A stretch of DNA of 36,077 nucleotides from Sphingomonadaceae bacterium (GCA_947476425.1 CANJQJ010000031.1:1-36077); one strand, 5' to 3'. Numbered from the stretch's first letter, positions 1-7,881 are shown. Numbers and translations: made by a program. Notes: generated from the sequence alone by a model not told the origin.

Positions 1-219
1 CGATATCATCGCCGTTGGTGGGGGTCGCTTGTGGCATTTTGTGCCTCGCTGTGGGGCTGGTCTAGACACCCAACTTCCTACATCAAGTCAGTGCTTTAAG
101 CCACTCCCGCCAACCCTTCAGCAAGGCCTCGGTGAATAATCCGGGCTAGGCTGGCCGGTGGCAAGAAAGCGTTACGCCAATTGGTTATCGCAAATTAGTC
201 TCTGAGCGTCGGTTCCAAA
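1..219. other. Window edge, no gene identified
   Basis: No complete gene is visible here. Plus-strand frames are open from the left edge only for short distances; the frame starting at base 3 gives a short hydrophobic stretch and stops near base 63, so it could be the 3' end of an upstream gene. Nothing in it identifies a family. The stretch lies downstream of the minus-strand SPOR gene, and no clear terminator hairpin is seen. Confidence 0.4.
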
Positions 220-1356
220 TCAAGGCGCCACGGTGAAGCAGGACTGGCCCGATTTGACGAGGACGCCGCAAACGCGTCGAGCGGCCGCCTTGTCAGCAAA
301 CGGGCCGGCCTGGAGGCGAGTCAGGGAATTGACCGGCGAGTAACTTGGGCTGGCGCCCTCGAGAGTCACATTTCCGGCAAGTGCGCTCCACGCACTTTGC
401 GCTGCAGTGGAGCTGCCATAGGCGCCCAGCTGGACGAACCAGCCCTTACCGTTGACGGGGGCCGGAGCCTTGGCGACTTGCTTGACTGGCTTTGCCACTT
501 CCGCCGCCGGTTTCGCAACTTCCACCGCCGGCTTTGCAGCTTTCGTCGCCGGCTTGGCAATCGGGGCCTTCTCGACGACCTTCGGCTGCGGGGCGGGCTG
601 CGCGGGCGCGACGCTCGCAGTTCGAATTGGCGCAGCAACTGGTGCGACGGGAACAGGTTTCACGGTCTCGACCTTGGCCGGTTCGGGCTTGGCCGCAACC
701 GGCTTGGCGGATGCCGCCGCCACGGGGCGATGGGGGGCGGGCGGCGGCGAACCGGGCGAGCCTTGCGCGATGTCGCTGGTGGGCGGAGCGGTCAACGCCA
801 TCTGGCTCGCAAGGAGCTTGCCCATCTGCTGGTCCGATGCCGTAATATGCTGCTCCATCTGCTGGAGGCTTGCGGTCGCTTGCGGAAGTCCGGCCGCTGC
901 GGCGCGAGTCATCAACGCATAGGCGCGCGGCCAATCGCGCGGCACGAGGTCTCCGTTGAACATCGCAGTTGCCAGCACATATTGCGCGCGTGGCTCGCCA
1001 CGATCGGCGGCCTTGCGAATCCAGGGCACCGCCCCGTCGCGATCGCCGTTCTGGAAAAGGATCAGCCCAAGGTTCGCCTGGGCTTGTTCATGACCTTGCC
1101 GGGCGGCCTTCAGATACCAGTCCTCGGCGATCTTGGTGTCGAGCGGCACGCCGCGGCCAAGCTTGTAGGCCTGGCCGAGATTGAACTGCGCATCGGGATC
1201 TCCGGCATCGGCCGGTCCACGCCATTCCGAGACTGCCTTGGGATAATCTCCCGCCTGCCACGCCGTGACGCCGTCCTTTACGCCGGCGATTGCAGCTGTG
1301 CTCGCGAGCATCAGCACAAGTGCCATTCCTGCCCAGCGCTTATTAACCCGGCGCAT
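220..1356 (-). CDS. Exported Sel1-repeat protein with C-terminal SPOR domain
   Basis: This 378-residue protein starts with a signal peptide (hydrophobic run at about residues 9-24, cleavage near AIA-G). Helical Sel1/TPR-type repeats follow at about 35-165, recognisable from phrases such as AQFNLGQAYKLGRGV and AQANLGLILFQNGD. A long Ala/Pro/Lys-rich linker (about 190-300) then leads to a SPOR domain (about 302-378, beginning WFVQLGAYGSS). SPOR domains bind denuded septal peptidoglycan, and Sel1 repeats are protein-interaction scaffolds, so a periplasmic role at the division site or envelope is inferred. The start is supported by a run of six G about six bases upstream of the ATG. It is divergent from the ParA-like gene, and a second SPOR protein lies on the other side of that gene pair. 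The exact function is unknown. Confidence 0.88.
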   Translation of the reverse strand: MRRVNKRWAGMALVLMLASTAAIAGVKDGVTAWQAGDYPKAVSEWRGPADAGDPDAQFNLGQAYKLGRGVPLDTKIAEDWYLKAARQGHEQAQANLGLILFQNGDRDGAVPWIRKAADRGEPRAQYVLATAMFNGDLVPRDWPRAYALMTRAAAAGLPQATASLQQMEQHITASDQQMGKLLASQMALTAPPTSDIAQGSPGSPPPAPHRPVAAASAKPVAAKPEPAKVETVKPVPVAPVAAPIRTASVAPAQPAPQPKVVEKAPIAKPATKAAKPAVEVAKPAAEVAKPVKQVAKAPAPVNGKGWFVQLGAYGSSTAAQSAWSALAGNVTLEGASPSYSPVNSLTRLQAGPFADKAAARRVCGVLVKSGQSCFTVAP

Positions 1357-1534
1357 TCAGATCCCCCCGATAGATTGCTTCACCTTCTATATCGCGATCA
1401 TAGCATCACAGTAGTAAAAAAACGGGTTACGCCCTTGTTAACCACATTTCTCTGTCGCGATGGGCGCGCGTTAACAACTCATTAGCTGCTTGCGTGCGAC
1501 TCTACCCGCTGGAAATCCGTAAAGAGGGTTCGAA
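1357..1534. promoter_or_regulatory. Divergent promoter region between SPOR gene and ParA-like gene
   Basis: This 178-base spacer is clearly more AT-rich than the flanking genes and must hold the promoters for both directions. It contains an A-tract near 1416-1423 and two GTTAAC-type sites (TTAA at 1438-1441 and 1471-1474). I cannot assign a convincing -35/-10 pair. The ParA-like gene has a ribosome binding site (AGAGGG) just before its ATG. Confidence 0.45.
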
Positions 1535-2251
1535 ATGCGCCTATTGGCGTTGGCTTCGCAAAAAGGCGGATCGGGCAAGACGACCTTGTCCGGTCATCTC
1601 GCCGTACAGGCGCAACGATCGGGTGCCGGACCCGTCGTATTGATCGATATTGATCCGCAGGGCTCGCTCGCGGACTGGTGGAACGAGCGCGAGGATGACA
1701 TGCCGGCGTTCGCGCAGACCACGGTCGCGCGGCTTGCATCCGATCTCGCATCGTTGCGCGAACAGGGTTTCAAGCTGGCCGTGATCGACACGCCGCCCGC
1801 TATCACCGCCGCGATCCAGAGCGTGATCGCGGTTTCCGAACTGATCGTCATCCCGACGCGCCCCAGCCCGCACGATCTTCGTGCGGTGGGTGCCACGGTC
1901 GAGCTGTGCGATCGTTCGGGCAAGCCATTGCTGTTTGTCGTCAACGCGGCGACACCGCTGGCGAAAATAACCTTCGAGGCCGCCATCGCGCTTTCGCAGC
2001 ATGGCACCGTCGCCCCCGTGATCGTCCACCATCGTGTCGATTTCGCGGCTTCGATGATCGATGGCCGCACGGTGATGGAGGTCAATCCCAATTCCAAGTC
2101 GGCGAAGGAAATCACCGAACTCTGGACTTACATCTACGATCGCCTCGAAAAGAATTTCCGCCGCACGGTTTTCAATGGACCGCGCGTTCCGGCCGTTCCG
2201 GGCGTCCAGCGCAACGCAGCCGGCTTCGGTCGGCGGGTGGTGTCGCAATGA
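1535..2251 (+). CDS. ParA/MinD-family ATPase
   Basis: This 238-residue protein carries the deviant Walker A motif KGGSGKTT at residues 10-17, with the signature lysine of ParA-type dimerising ATPases. It also has LIDIDPQGS near residue 36 and IDTPPA near residue 87 (Walker B/switch region). Such proteins use ATP-dependent dimerisation and nonspecific DNA or membrane binding to position cargo. The cargo need not be DNA. It is compact, with no N-terminal helix-turn-helix, so it resembles the small ParA (type Ib) or cargo-positioning group. The following gene overlaps its stop codon (ATGA) and encodes a small ribbon-helix-helix-like protein, as expected for a ParA partner. Both neighbours outside the pair are SPOR-domain proteins, which hints at an envelope or cell-pole role. 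No gene symbol is given because true chromosomal ParA normally sits beside parB. Confidence 0.9.
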   Translation: MRLLALASQKGGSGKTTLSGHLAVQAQRSGAGPVVLIDIDPQGSLADWWNEREDDMPAFAQTTVARLASDLASLREQGFKLAVIDTPPAITAAIQSVIAVSELIVIPTRPSPHDLRAVGATVELCDRSGKPLLFVVNAATPLAKITFEAAIALSQHGTVAPVIVHHRVDFAASMIDGRTVMEVNPNSKSAKEITELWTYIYDRLEKNFRRTVFNGPRVPAVPGVQRNAAGFGRRVVSQ

Positions 2252-2799
2252 GGGCCCGCGCGATCAAGGAGCTTCGGCCCTTCGCTTCGCTTTCATCGAC
2301 CCTGCTGGCGCGCAAGGGCCAGGCCCGGCCGGCGATGCGACCAAGCGTCGCGCACCACGCCGACGATCTCGGCTGGAACGACATGGGCCATGACGAAAAG
2401 ATCGTCGCGGTTGAAGCGATCCCCGAGATTGCGTCCCCCGAGATTGCGTCCGAGGACTCCGATCTGCCGATGCCGGCGCAACTGCGCGCCGCGATCGAAG
2501 CGGAAATGACTCCCGTCGCCGTAAAGACCGAGGAAATGCCAGCACCGGCTTCCGCCTTGCGGCCGATCCAGATCAAGTCGCGACTTGCGGCGCAGCCAGT
2601 GCCCGCGAAATCGAAGGTTGCCTTCACGCTTCGGCTCGATGCCGAGCGTCATTTGCGGCTTCGGCTCGGTTGCACGCTTGGCAATCGATCGGCGCAGCAG
2701 CTCGTCACCGAGGCGCTCGACGCGTTTCTCGAAGCAATTCCTCAAATTAACGAACTGGCGGTGCAGATTCCGCCGAGCATCATGAACCGACGGTGCTGA
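2248..2799 (+). CDS. Small protein with C-terminal ribbon-helix-helix-like domain, ParA partner candidate
   Basis: The start is the ATG overlapping the ParA stop codon (ATGA), giving 183 residues. The N-terminal two thirds are low-complexity and acidic/Ala-rich (for example a repeated PEIAS-PEIAS stretch), probably disordered. The C-terminal part, about residues 128-170, reads as a beta strand (VAFTLRLD) followed by two helices ending in QQLVTEALDAFLEAI. That is the layout of CopG/ParD-like ribbon-helix-helix DNA-binding domains. In small ParA systems the partner is often an RHH centromere-binding protein that stimulates the ATPase through its disordered tail; that role is inferred here. The gene is probably cotranscribed with the ParA-like gene and with the downstream SPOR gene, whose start lies about 20 bases after its stop. 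The fold call rests on reading the pattern only. Confidence 0.75.
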   Translation: MRARAIKELRPFASLSSTLLARKGQARPAMRPSVAHHADDLGWNDMGHDEKIVAVEAIPEIASPEIASEDSDLPMPAQLRAAIEAEMTPVAVKTEEMPAPASALRPIQIKSRLAAQPVPAKSKVAFTLRLDAERHLRLRLGCTLGNRSAQQLVTEALDAFLEAIPQINELAVQIPPSIMNRRC

Positions 2800-2819
2800 G
2801 CACCAAGGGGGGTATGAAA

Positions 2820-4091
2820 ATGAAGCGGACCATTATCCATCTCGCAGCCGGAACGCTGATGCTCAGCGTCATGAGCGGTGCTGTCGCGACTGAAGTGTCG
2901 CCCGGAATGTTGCGCGAGGCCGAGCTTGCGGCTGGCAAGGCCAATGCGGCCATGCAGCAGCATAACCAGGCTGAAGCCTTGCTCCAGGCCGAGCGCGCCG
3001 TGCTCTACAACCCGATCAGCGTCGATAATCGCGCGCTGCTTGGCCAGGCTTATCTGAATTCGGGCCGATTCACTTCGGCTGAAACCGCCTTCACCGACGC
3101 GCTTCGCCTCGATGCCAGCCATAGCCGTGCCAAGCTCGGCCTCGCGCTGTCGCAAATCGCGCTCGGCAAGCATGATCTGGCCCTCGCTACCCTCGACGGC
3201 GCACGCGGCGCGGTCCCCGATGCCGATATCGGTCTCGGCCTCGCGCTTGCTGGCGATGTCCATCGCGCGGTCACGATGCTCGAGGCCGCTGCTCGCGCCG
3301 AGGGCGCGACCGCGAAGACGCGTCAGAATCTCGCTCTGGCTTATGCCCTCGACGGCAGCTGGGCGCAGGCTCGTGCAACTGCGGCGCAGGATATCTCGCC
3401 CGACAAGCTCGATGATCGCATGGCCGAATGGGCTCGCTTCACGCGGCCGTCGGGGAAGGCGGATCAGGTCGCAAGCCTGCTCGGCACCCAGCCGGTCCAG
3501 GATAATGGCCTCCCCGCCGAACTCGCGCTGCTCGAATCAACGAAGGCGGCACCGGCCGCATTTGTCGCGGCCGAACCACAGCCGATGCCGGTCCAGGCAC
3601 CATTGCTCAAGCCCGCGGATGCAGCTCCAGCCGCTCCGGCGCAATCCGATTATCTCGTTCTCGCCAAGGCCGAAATGCCTGCGGTGAATGCCGTCGCCGC
3701 ACCGGTTGCCCCGGCGCCCGTCGTCGATCGCCCAGCGATCAAGCCGGCGGTCGAGCGGACCGTTTCGGCAGCGCCGGCGCATGGCAATTTCGTCGTTCAG
3801 CTCGGTGCTTTCTCGAGCGAGGATCGCCTCGAGGCTGCCTGGACTGGCACTGTCAAAAAGGCTTCGTGGCTCGGCGGTCGCCTGCCGGTGAGCGCGACCT
3901 TCGCCGCCGCCGCCGATGGCCGCACGCTCTACCGTCTCGCGATCAGCGGCTTTTCCACGCGCGCCGAGGCGGCTGGCATTTGCCGCCGTATCCGCGATCG
4001 TGGCGGGGATTGCTTCGTTCGCGGCGTGGCGGGCGATGCGCCGATCCGCTGGGTGAAACGAAACAGTGGCGAGAAATTCGCCTCGCGCTGA
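2820..4091 (+). CDS. Exported TPR protein with C-terminal SPOR domain
   Basis: I chose the ATG at 2820 because six Gs at 2807-2812 sit seven bases upstream; earlier in-frame ATGs (2793, 2814) are worse placed. The product has 423 residues. It has a signal peptide (MKRTIIHLAAG..., cleavage near residue 23), TPR-like helices at about 25-200 (AEALLQAERAVLYNP, LGQAYLNSGRF), a Pro/Ala-rich linker at about 235-325 and a SPOR domain at about 327-400 (FVVQLGAFSSEDR ... FSTRAEAAGICRRI). The architecture matches the SPOR protein on the other side of the ParA/RHH pair, which suggests that the two exported proteins and the cytoplasmic pair act in one process at the envelope. It is the third gene of a likely three-gene unit. 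The molecular partner is unknown. Confidence 0.87.
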   Translation: MKRTIIHLAAGTLMLSVMSGAVATEVSPGMLREAELAAGKANAAMQQHNQAEALLQAERAVLYNPISVDNRALLGQAYLNSGRFTSAETAFTDALRLDASHSRAKLGLALSQIALGKHDLALATLDGARGAVPDADIGLGLALAGDVHRAVTMLEAAARAEGATAKTRQNLALAYALDGSWAQARATAAQDISPDKLDDRMAEWARFTRPSGKADQVASLLGTQPVQDNGLPAELALLESTKAAPAAFVAAEPQPMPVQAPLLKPADAAPAAPAQSDYLVLAKAEMPAVNAVAAPVAPAPVVDRPAIKPAVERTVSAAPAHGNFVVQLGAFSSEDRLEAAWTGTVKKASWLGGRLPVSATFAAAADGRTLYRLAISGFSTRAEAAGICRRIRDRGGDCFVRGVAGDAPIRWVKRNSGEKFASR

Positions 4092-4120
4092 TCCTCAACC
4101 AAACAACCGATATTTCGCGA

Positions 4121-4148
4121 GGGCGGTCAACCTACGGGTTGGCCGCCC
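4121..4148. terminator. Hairpin between convergent genes
   Basis: GGGCGGTCAACC pairs with GGTTGGCCGCCC across a four-base loop, with one mismatch in a 12-bp stem. It lies between the stop of the SPOR gene (4091) and the end of the minus-strand dihydroorotase-like gene, and overlaps that gene's stop codon at 4127-4129. It has no strong T-tract, so bidirectional termination is plausible but unproven. Confidence 0.5.
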
Positions 4149-5347
4149 TTGATCGTCTGGAGGACTCGACCCTGGACCGGCAGTCCGTCGAACGGCGTAT
4201 TGCCCGCGCTGGCTGCCATGTCGTCCGCGATGATTCGCCAGGGCTTGTCGGGATCGACGACGATGAGATCCGCCTCCGCGCCAATCGCGATCGCTCCGTC
4301 GGAAACCCCGAGCAGCCGGGCCGGATTGGCCGAAAGCAGTGTGAACAGGCGGGGCAGGTCGATAAGGCCTTCGCGCACCAGTCCAAGCGATAATGTCAGC
4401 AGCGTTTCCGCGCCAGCCATGCCCGGCGCCGCATCAGCGAACGGCAGGCGCTTGGCTTCCGGCCCCTGCGGATCATGGCCGGAGCAGAGAATCTCGATCG
4501 TGCCGTCCGCTACCGCCGCCAGCGCCGCTTGCCGTTCGCGCTCTTCGCGCAGCGGCGGGGAGAGTCGAGCGAAGGTGCGGTAATTCCCGATCGCGATGTC
4601 CGACAGGAAGAGGTGCGCTGGCGTGATCCCACAGGTCACCCGGACGCCGCGTTGCTTGGCGGCGCGGACGAGATCGAAGGCGGCCGACGTCGTGAGCTGG
4701 CGGAAATGGATTCGCGCGCCGGTCTGTTCGGCGAGCGCGATATCGCGGGCGACTGCCATCGCTTCTGCAATCGAGGGCGCCGAGACGAGGCCGAGCAAGG
4801 TGGACATTTCGCCGTCCGTGGCGACGGCCTGTCCGGCAAGCCCGTCATCCTCGGCATGGGCGATCACCACAAGATCCATCGAGGCCGCATAAGCGAGCAA
4901 CCGGTGCATGACCCCGGAATCGGCGATCCACCGCCTCCCGGTCGCGACTGCACAGGCTCCCGCCGCCTTCATCAGGCCAAGCTCGGCAAGCTCCTTGCCT
5001 TCGAGGCCGCGAGTCGCCGCCGCGATCGGGCTGATCCAGACATGGGGCTTGCCCGCCTGCGCTGCGTGCTGGACCAGCGCTGCATTGTCGAGCGGCGGAG
5101 ATTGATCGGGCATCAGCGCGGCGCGGGTGATGCCGCCGGCTGCAAAAGCGGGAAAGTCGATCGCGAAGCTGCCAAGATCGACGATCCCCGGCGCGATCAG
5201 CGCGCCCTTGGCATCGATCGTCTCGACGTCGGCTGGAACATCGATTGTCCCGACAGCCGCGATTTGCCGATCGCGGATGAGCACGCCGCCGTGCTGCACG
5301 CTATCGCGCCCGACGATCCGGCCGTTGATGATGGCGAGAGGCGCCAT
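4127..5347 (-). CDS. pyrC': Non-catalytic dihydroorotase-like protein (PyrC' / PyrX type)
   Basis: This 406-residue amidohydrolase-fold protein is encoded just downstream of pyrB. True dihydroorotases bind two zinc ions through an HxH motif after beta-strand 1, further histidines and a late aspartate. Here the HxH site reads DLGSF (residues 57-61). The usual histidine of the HxxH segment is glutamine (HFRQLTT, Q217), and the TDHAPH motif is GHDPQ with glycine in place of the catalytic aspartate (G290). Only parts such as HAED (164-167) remain. This pattern is that of the inactive PyrC' subunit which, in Pseudomonas, binds aspartate transcarbamoylase and is needed for its assembly. An active pyrC should lie elsewhere. 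I start at the ATG at 5347, nine bases after GGGG; the open frame extends upstream only because the 36-bp repeats there are a multiple of three. Confidence 0.9.
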   Translation of the reverse strand: MAPLAIINGRIVGRDSVQHGGVLIRDRQIAAVGTIDVPADVETIDAKGALIAPGIVDLGSFAIDFPAFAAGGITRAALMPDQSPPLDNAALVQHAAQAGKPHVWISPIAAATRGLEGKELAELGLMKAAGACAVATGRRWIADSGVMHRLLAYAASMDLVVIAHAEDDGLAGQAVATDGEMSTLLGLVSAPSIAEAMAVARDIALAEQTGARIHFRQLTTSAAFDLVRAAKQRGVRVTCGITPAHLFLSDIAIGNYRTFARLSPPLREERERQAALAAVADGTIEILCSGHDPQGPEAKRLPFADAAPGMAGAETLLTLSLGLVREGLIDLPRLFTLLSANPARLLGVSDGAIAIGAEADLIVVDPDKPWRIIADDMAASAGNTPFDGLPVQGRVLQTIKGGQPVG

Positions 5348-5476
5348 CAAGTCCATCCCCGCGTTTTGATGTTGGTCGGGATGTTCAAGTCCATCCCGCG
5401 ATCCTGTTGGGTCGGGATGGTCAAGTCCATCCCTCCGCTTTGTCTGGTCGGGATGGTCAAGTCCATCCCTCCACGC
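5341..5476. repeat. Four tandem 36-38 bp hairpin units between pyrB and pyrC'
   Basis: A core of GGGATGG-TCAAGT-CCATCCC, a perfect 7-bp stem with a 6-base loop, is present at about 5414-5433 and 5450-5469. A near-perfect copy lies at 5378-5397, and a half copy (loop plus right arm) overlaps the start of pyrC' at about 5347-5360. The TCAAG core recurs at 5347, 5385, 5421 and 5457, so the spacing is 38, 36 and 36 bases. The last unit runs into the final codons and stop of pyrB. On the mRNA (minus strand) these form a row of stem-loops inside the pyrB-pyrC' transcript, which could affect mRNA stability, termination or translation of pyrC'. That role is inference. Confidence 0.85.
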
Positions 5477-6467
5477 CACGCCGCTGGCGGGTCAGCACGT
5501 CGAGGCAGGCCATGCGGACCGCAACGCCCATCTCGACCTGTTCGGTGATTGCCGATCGCTCGATATCGTCGGCGACCGAGGAGGAGATCTCAACGCCGCG
5601 GTTCATCGGTCCGGGGTGCATCACCAGTGCGTCCGGGGCCGCCTTGGCGAGCCGTTCGGGGGTGAGGCCGTACAGCGCGTGATATTCCTTGAGCGACGGG
5701 ACGAAGCCGCCCTCCATCCGCTCGCGCTGGAGGCGAAGCATCATGACGACGTCGGCGCCGTCGAGGCCAGCCTCGAAATTGGTGAAGCTGGTCACCTTGA
5801 GGCGCTCGATCCCCGGCGGGATGAGGGTAGGGGGGCCGACCACACGGACATCGGCGCCAAGCGAAGTCAGCGCCAATATGTTGGAACGCGCGACCCGGCT
5901 GTGCAGGACATCGCCGCAGATCGCGACGACAAGCCCGGCGATATGGCCCTTGCGGCGGCGAATGGTGAGCGCATCGAGCAGCGCCTGGGTCGGATGTTCG
6001 TGGCGCCCGTCACCGGCGTTGAGCACCGGGCAATCCACCTTGTCCGCGATCAGCTGGACCGCGCCGGAGGCTTCATGGCGGATGACGATCACGTCGGCGC
6101 GCATCGCATTGAGCGTCATCGCCGTGTCGATCAGCGTCTCGCCCTTCTTCACGCTCGATTGCGCGACCGCCATGTTGACGACGTCGGCGCCAAGCCGCTT
6201 GCCGGCAATCTCGAACGACAGCAGCGTGCGGGTGGAGTTTTCGAAGAAGGCGTTGATCACCGTCAGGCCGGCAAGGCGATCGTCGCGCTTGGCGGAAAGG
6301 CGGTTGAAATCGATCCACTGCTCGGCCTCGTCGAGAAGCCAGGTGATCTGGTGGGGCTGCAGCCCGGCGATCCCGGTGAGATGACGATGCGGAAATGGGG
6401 ATGAGCCGGGGCCGGACGATTCGGTAAAGGCGGCGCGCTCGATCATCGTTGGTCGCTCTAGAGGCAT
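5457..6467 (-). CDS. pyrB: Aspartate carbamoyltransferase catalytic subunit
   Basis: PyrB condenses carbamoyl phosphate with L-aspartate to give carbamoyl aspartate, the committed step of pyrimidine synthesis. The 336-residue product shows the carbamoyl-phosphate loop [12 protein letters not shown] (about 75-86), the SSVKKGET segment, HPTQALLDA, and the C-terminal [12 protein letters not shown]. All catalytic motifs are intact and the length is normal for the family. The upstream ATG at 6467 is chosen (GAGG ten bases before it); an in-frame ATG at 6446 is possible. The stop codon lies inside a tandem hairpin repeat. The next gene on the strand is the degenerate dihydroorotase, likely a structural partner in a PyrB/PyrC' complex as in Pseudomonas. 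No pyrI regulatory subunit is present. Confidence 0.95.
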   Translation of the reverse strand: MPLERPTMIERAAFTESSGPGSSPFPHRHLTGIAGLQPHQITWLLDEAEQWIDFNRLSAKRDDRLAGLTVINAFFENSTRTLLSFEIAGKRLGADVVNMAVAQSSVKKGETLIDTAMTLNAMRADVIVIRHEASGAVQLIADKVDCPVLNAGDGRHEHPTQALLDALTIRRRKGHIAGLVVAICGDVLHSRVARSNILALTSLGADVRVVGPPTLIPPGIERLKVTSFTNFEAGLDGADVVMMLRLQRERMEGGFVPSLKEYHALYGLTPERLAKAAPDALVMHPGPMNRGVEISSSVADDIERSAITEQVEMGVAVRMACLDVLTRQRRGVEGWT

Positions 6468-6602
6468 CGTAGCGGGACCTCAAGCGGAAGCTCATCGCTT
6501 CGACGAAACGATTCAACGCAAAGGTGGAAGATCGTTAACCGGTTGCTCTTCCCACCTGCGCTCTAAGGCCCCTACGACGCCTTCACCTAACGGGGGAATC
6601 AG

Positions 6603-7103
6603 ATGCTTTCGTGCCTTCGCGGCGTTTTTGCTGCCGCGCTTCTTCTTGTCGCAGGGCTTTCGCCCGCTGCGGCGCAGTCGTTCGAAGGCGGCTATCTGCA
6701 ATGCGCTCCGTTTGCGCGTGAACTCTCGGGAATCCAGCTTTTCGGCCGTGCCGCTGATTGGTGGAGCCAGGCTGCAGGGCGCTATGCTCGCGGCAATGCA
6801 CCCAAGGCAGGCGCGGTTCTCTCCTTCCAGGCGACCGGCAGCATGCACTCCGGCCATGTCGCCACCGTCACCGAGGTCGTCAGCGATCGCGTGATCAAGG
6901 TCACGCACGCAAACTGGTCGATCATCAACGGCAGCCGCGGCAAGATCGAACGCAATGTCGAGGTCGTCGACGTCTCGGCGAACAACGACTGGAGCCAGGT
7001 CCGCGTCTGGTACGCGCCGATCGGCAAGGTGGGCAACAAGCCCTATCCGACCAACGGTTTCATCTACAATGAACCAACCCGGGTCCAGGTCGCCGCGCTT
7101 TAG
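6603..7103 (+). CDS. Secreted CHAP-domain peptidoglycan amidase/endopeptidase
   Basis: This 166-residue protein has a clear signal peptide (hydrophobic at about residues 5-20, cleavage near AAAQS). It consists mostly of one CHAP domain, with candidate catalytic Cys34 in YLQCAPFARE and His85 in MHSGHVATV. CHAP (NlpC/P60-like) enzymes cleave peptide bonds or amide links in peptidoglycan. Small single-domain versions like this are common in sphingomonads, and their substrates are generally untested. The start ATG follows GGGGGAATCAG. It stands alone, with pyrB divergent upstream and a repeat-rich spacer downstream. Confidence 0.88.
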   Translation: MLSCLRGVFAAALLLVAGLSPAAAQSFEGGYLQCAPFARELSGIQLFGRAADWWSQAAGRYARGNAPKAGAVLSFQATGSMHSGHVATVTEVVSDRVIKVTHANWSIINGSRGKIERNVEVVDVSANNDWSQVRVWYAPIGKVGNKPYPTNGFIYNEPTRVQVAAL

Positions 7104-7148
7104 TGGGTCGAGCCTCTAAACGACCTCGCTTATTCTGGGCCTCACCTG

Positions 7149-7259
7149 ACTCCCCTCCCTGGCAGGGAGGGGTTGGGGGTGGGTCGAAGCTCCCGGCATG
7201 TTCCGCAGCGCGCTGACGCGCGCACCCACCCCCAGCCCCTCCCTTGCAGGGAGGGGAGT
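7149..7259. repeat. Long inverted repeat of C/G-rich arms
   Basis: The arm at 7149-7184 and its reverse complement at 7224-7259 match at about 33 of 36 positions, around a 39-base centre that itself contains short GCGC palindromes. Each arm also folds on itself (CTCCCTCCC-type halves around GGCA or TTGCA). Its structure is that of a small non-coding palindromic repeat of the kind often scattered between sphingomonad genes. It lies in the 3' spacer of the convergent CHAP and ruvX genes. Apart from this element and the hairpin at 7328, the 300-base spacer 7104-7404 holds no gene that I can support. Confidence 0.8.
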
Positions 7260-7327
7260 TCACGCCTCTCGCCACTGCACTTGCCGCTTAAAGCCCCTCA
7301 GAGCCACCTTACAGCGCGAAGAATCAA

Positions 7328-7351
7328 TTTTGGCTACCCGTGTAGCCAAAA
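7328..7351. terminator. Perfect 10-bp hairpin between CHAP gene and ruvX
   Basis: TTTTGGCTAC and GTAGCCAAAA form a perfect stem around a four-base loop. It lies between convergent genes. On the minus strand it is followed by a T-rich stretch, so it could end the ruvX transcript or act in both directions. An operator role cannot be excluded. Confidence 0.5.
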
Positions 7352-7404
7352 CAGGATAAAACCTCTCAGCGAAGCTTAAAACGCCAAAATCGCATTTTGC
7401 ATCC

Positions 7405-7881
7405 TCAGCGCCAGCCACTTCCACTCGCCAGTGCATCAATCGCACCCTGCAAAATATAGGCCGCTGCCATCTTGTCGACCAGGACCTTCCGGCGCGCCCG
7501 GCTGGCGTCGGCGTCGAGCAGCGTTCGAGTCACCGCGCTTGTCGACCAGCGTTCATCCCATAGCAGCATCGGCAACTCCAACGGCGCGAGGTTGCGGGCG
7601 AAGGCGCGGACGGATTGCGTGCGCGGGCTGTCGCTGCCGTCCATGTTGAGCGGCAGGCCAAGGACGAGTCCGGTGAGCGATTGTTCGCGCGCGATTCGCT
7701 GGAGGATGGCCATGTCGGCCGAGAATTTGCCGCGCTTGATGGTTTCGGCGGGGCTGGCGATCGTCCATTGCTGATCGCAATAAGCGAGACCGATCGTCTG
7801 CGTGCCGACGTCGAGGCCGGCAAGGCGACCGCCCTCGGGCAGGGCCTCGCGAAAACTGATGATATCCGAGGTCAGGATCAT
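7405..7881 (-). CDS. ruvX: RuvX / YqgF-family Holliday junction resolvase-like nuclease
   Basis: This 158-residue protein belongs to the YqgF (RuvX) family with an RNase H-like fold. Family members are implicated in pre-16S rRNA 5' end maturation and possibly in Holliday junction resolution. It shows the first acidic motif [13 protein letters not shown] (Asp24), the [15 protein letters not shown] segment, WDERWSTSA and the late [11 protein letters not shown] motif. Length is normal. The ATG at 7881 overlaps the stop of the upstream DUF3089 gene (ATGA), and there is no good ribosome binding site of its own, so translation is probably coupled to that gene. Confidence 0.9.
   Translation of the reverse strand: MILTSDIISFREALPEGGRLAGLDVGTQTIGLAYCDQQWTIASPAETIKRGKFSADMAILQRIAREQSLTGLVLGLPLNMDGSDSPRTQSVRAFARNLAPLELPMLLWDERWSTSAVTRTLLDADASRARRKVLVDKMAAAYILQGAIDALASGSGWR

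Noticed and set aside
1438-1474. CtrA-type binding site (TTAA-N7-TTAA) upstream of the ParA-like gene
   Set aside because: Two TTAA sites exist but are 29 bases apart instead of 7, so they do not fit the CtrA motif.
397-1485. 362-residue plus-strand ORF opposite the first SPOR gene
   Set aside because: Arg/Gly-rich translation with no motif; it is the mirror of a clear signal-peptide/Sel1/SPOR gene in high-GC DNA.
5341-5476. CRISPR array (36-bp periodic repeat)
   Set aside because: The units are nearly contiguous palindromes with only short, mostly similar linkers, there are no unique spacers of normal size, and no cas genes are present.
5348-5479. 41-44 extra N-terminal residues on the dihydroorotase-like protein
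   Set aside because: They are translated tandem hairpin DNA, open only because the repeat length is a multiple of three; the ATG at 5347 has a Shine-Dalgarno-like GGGG and matches family starts.
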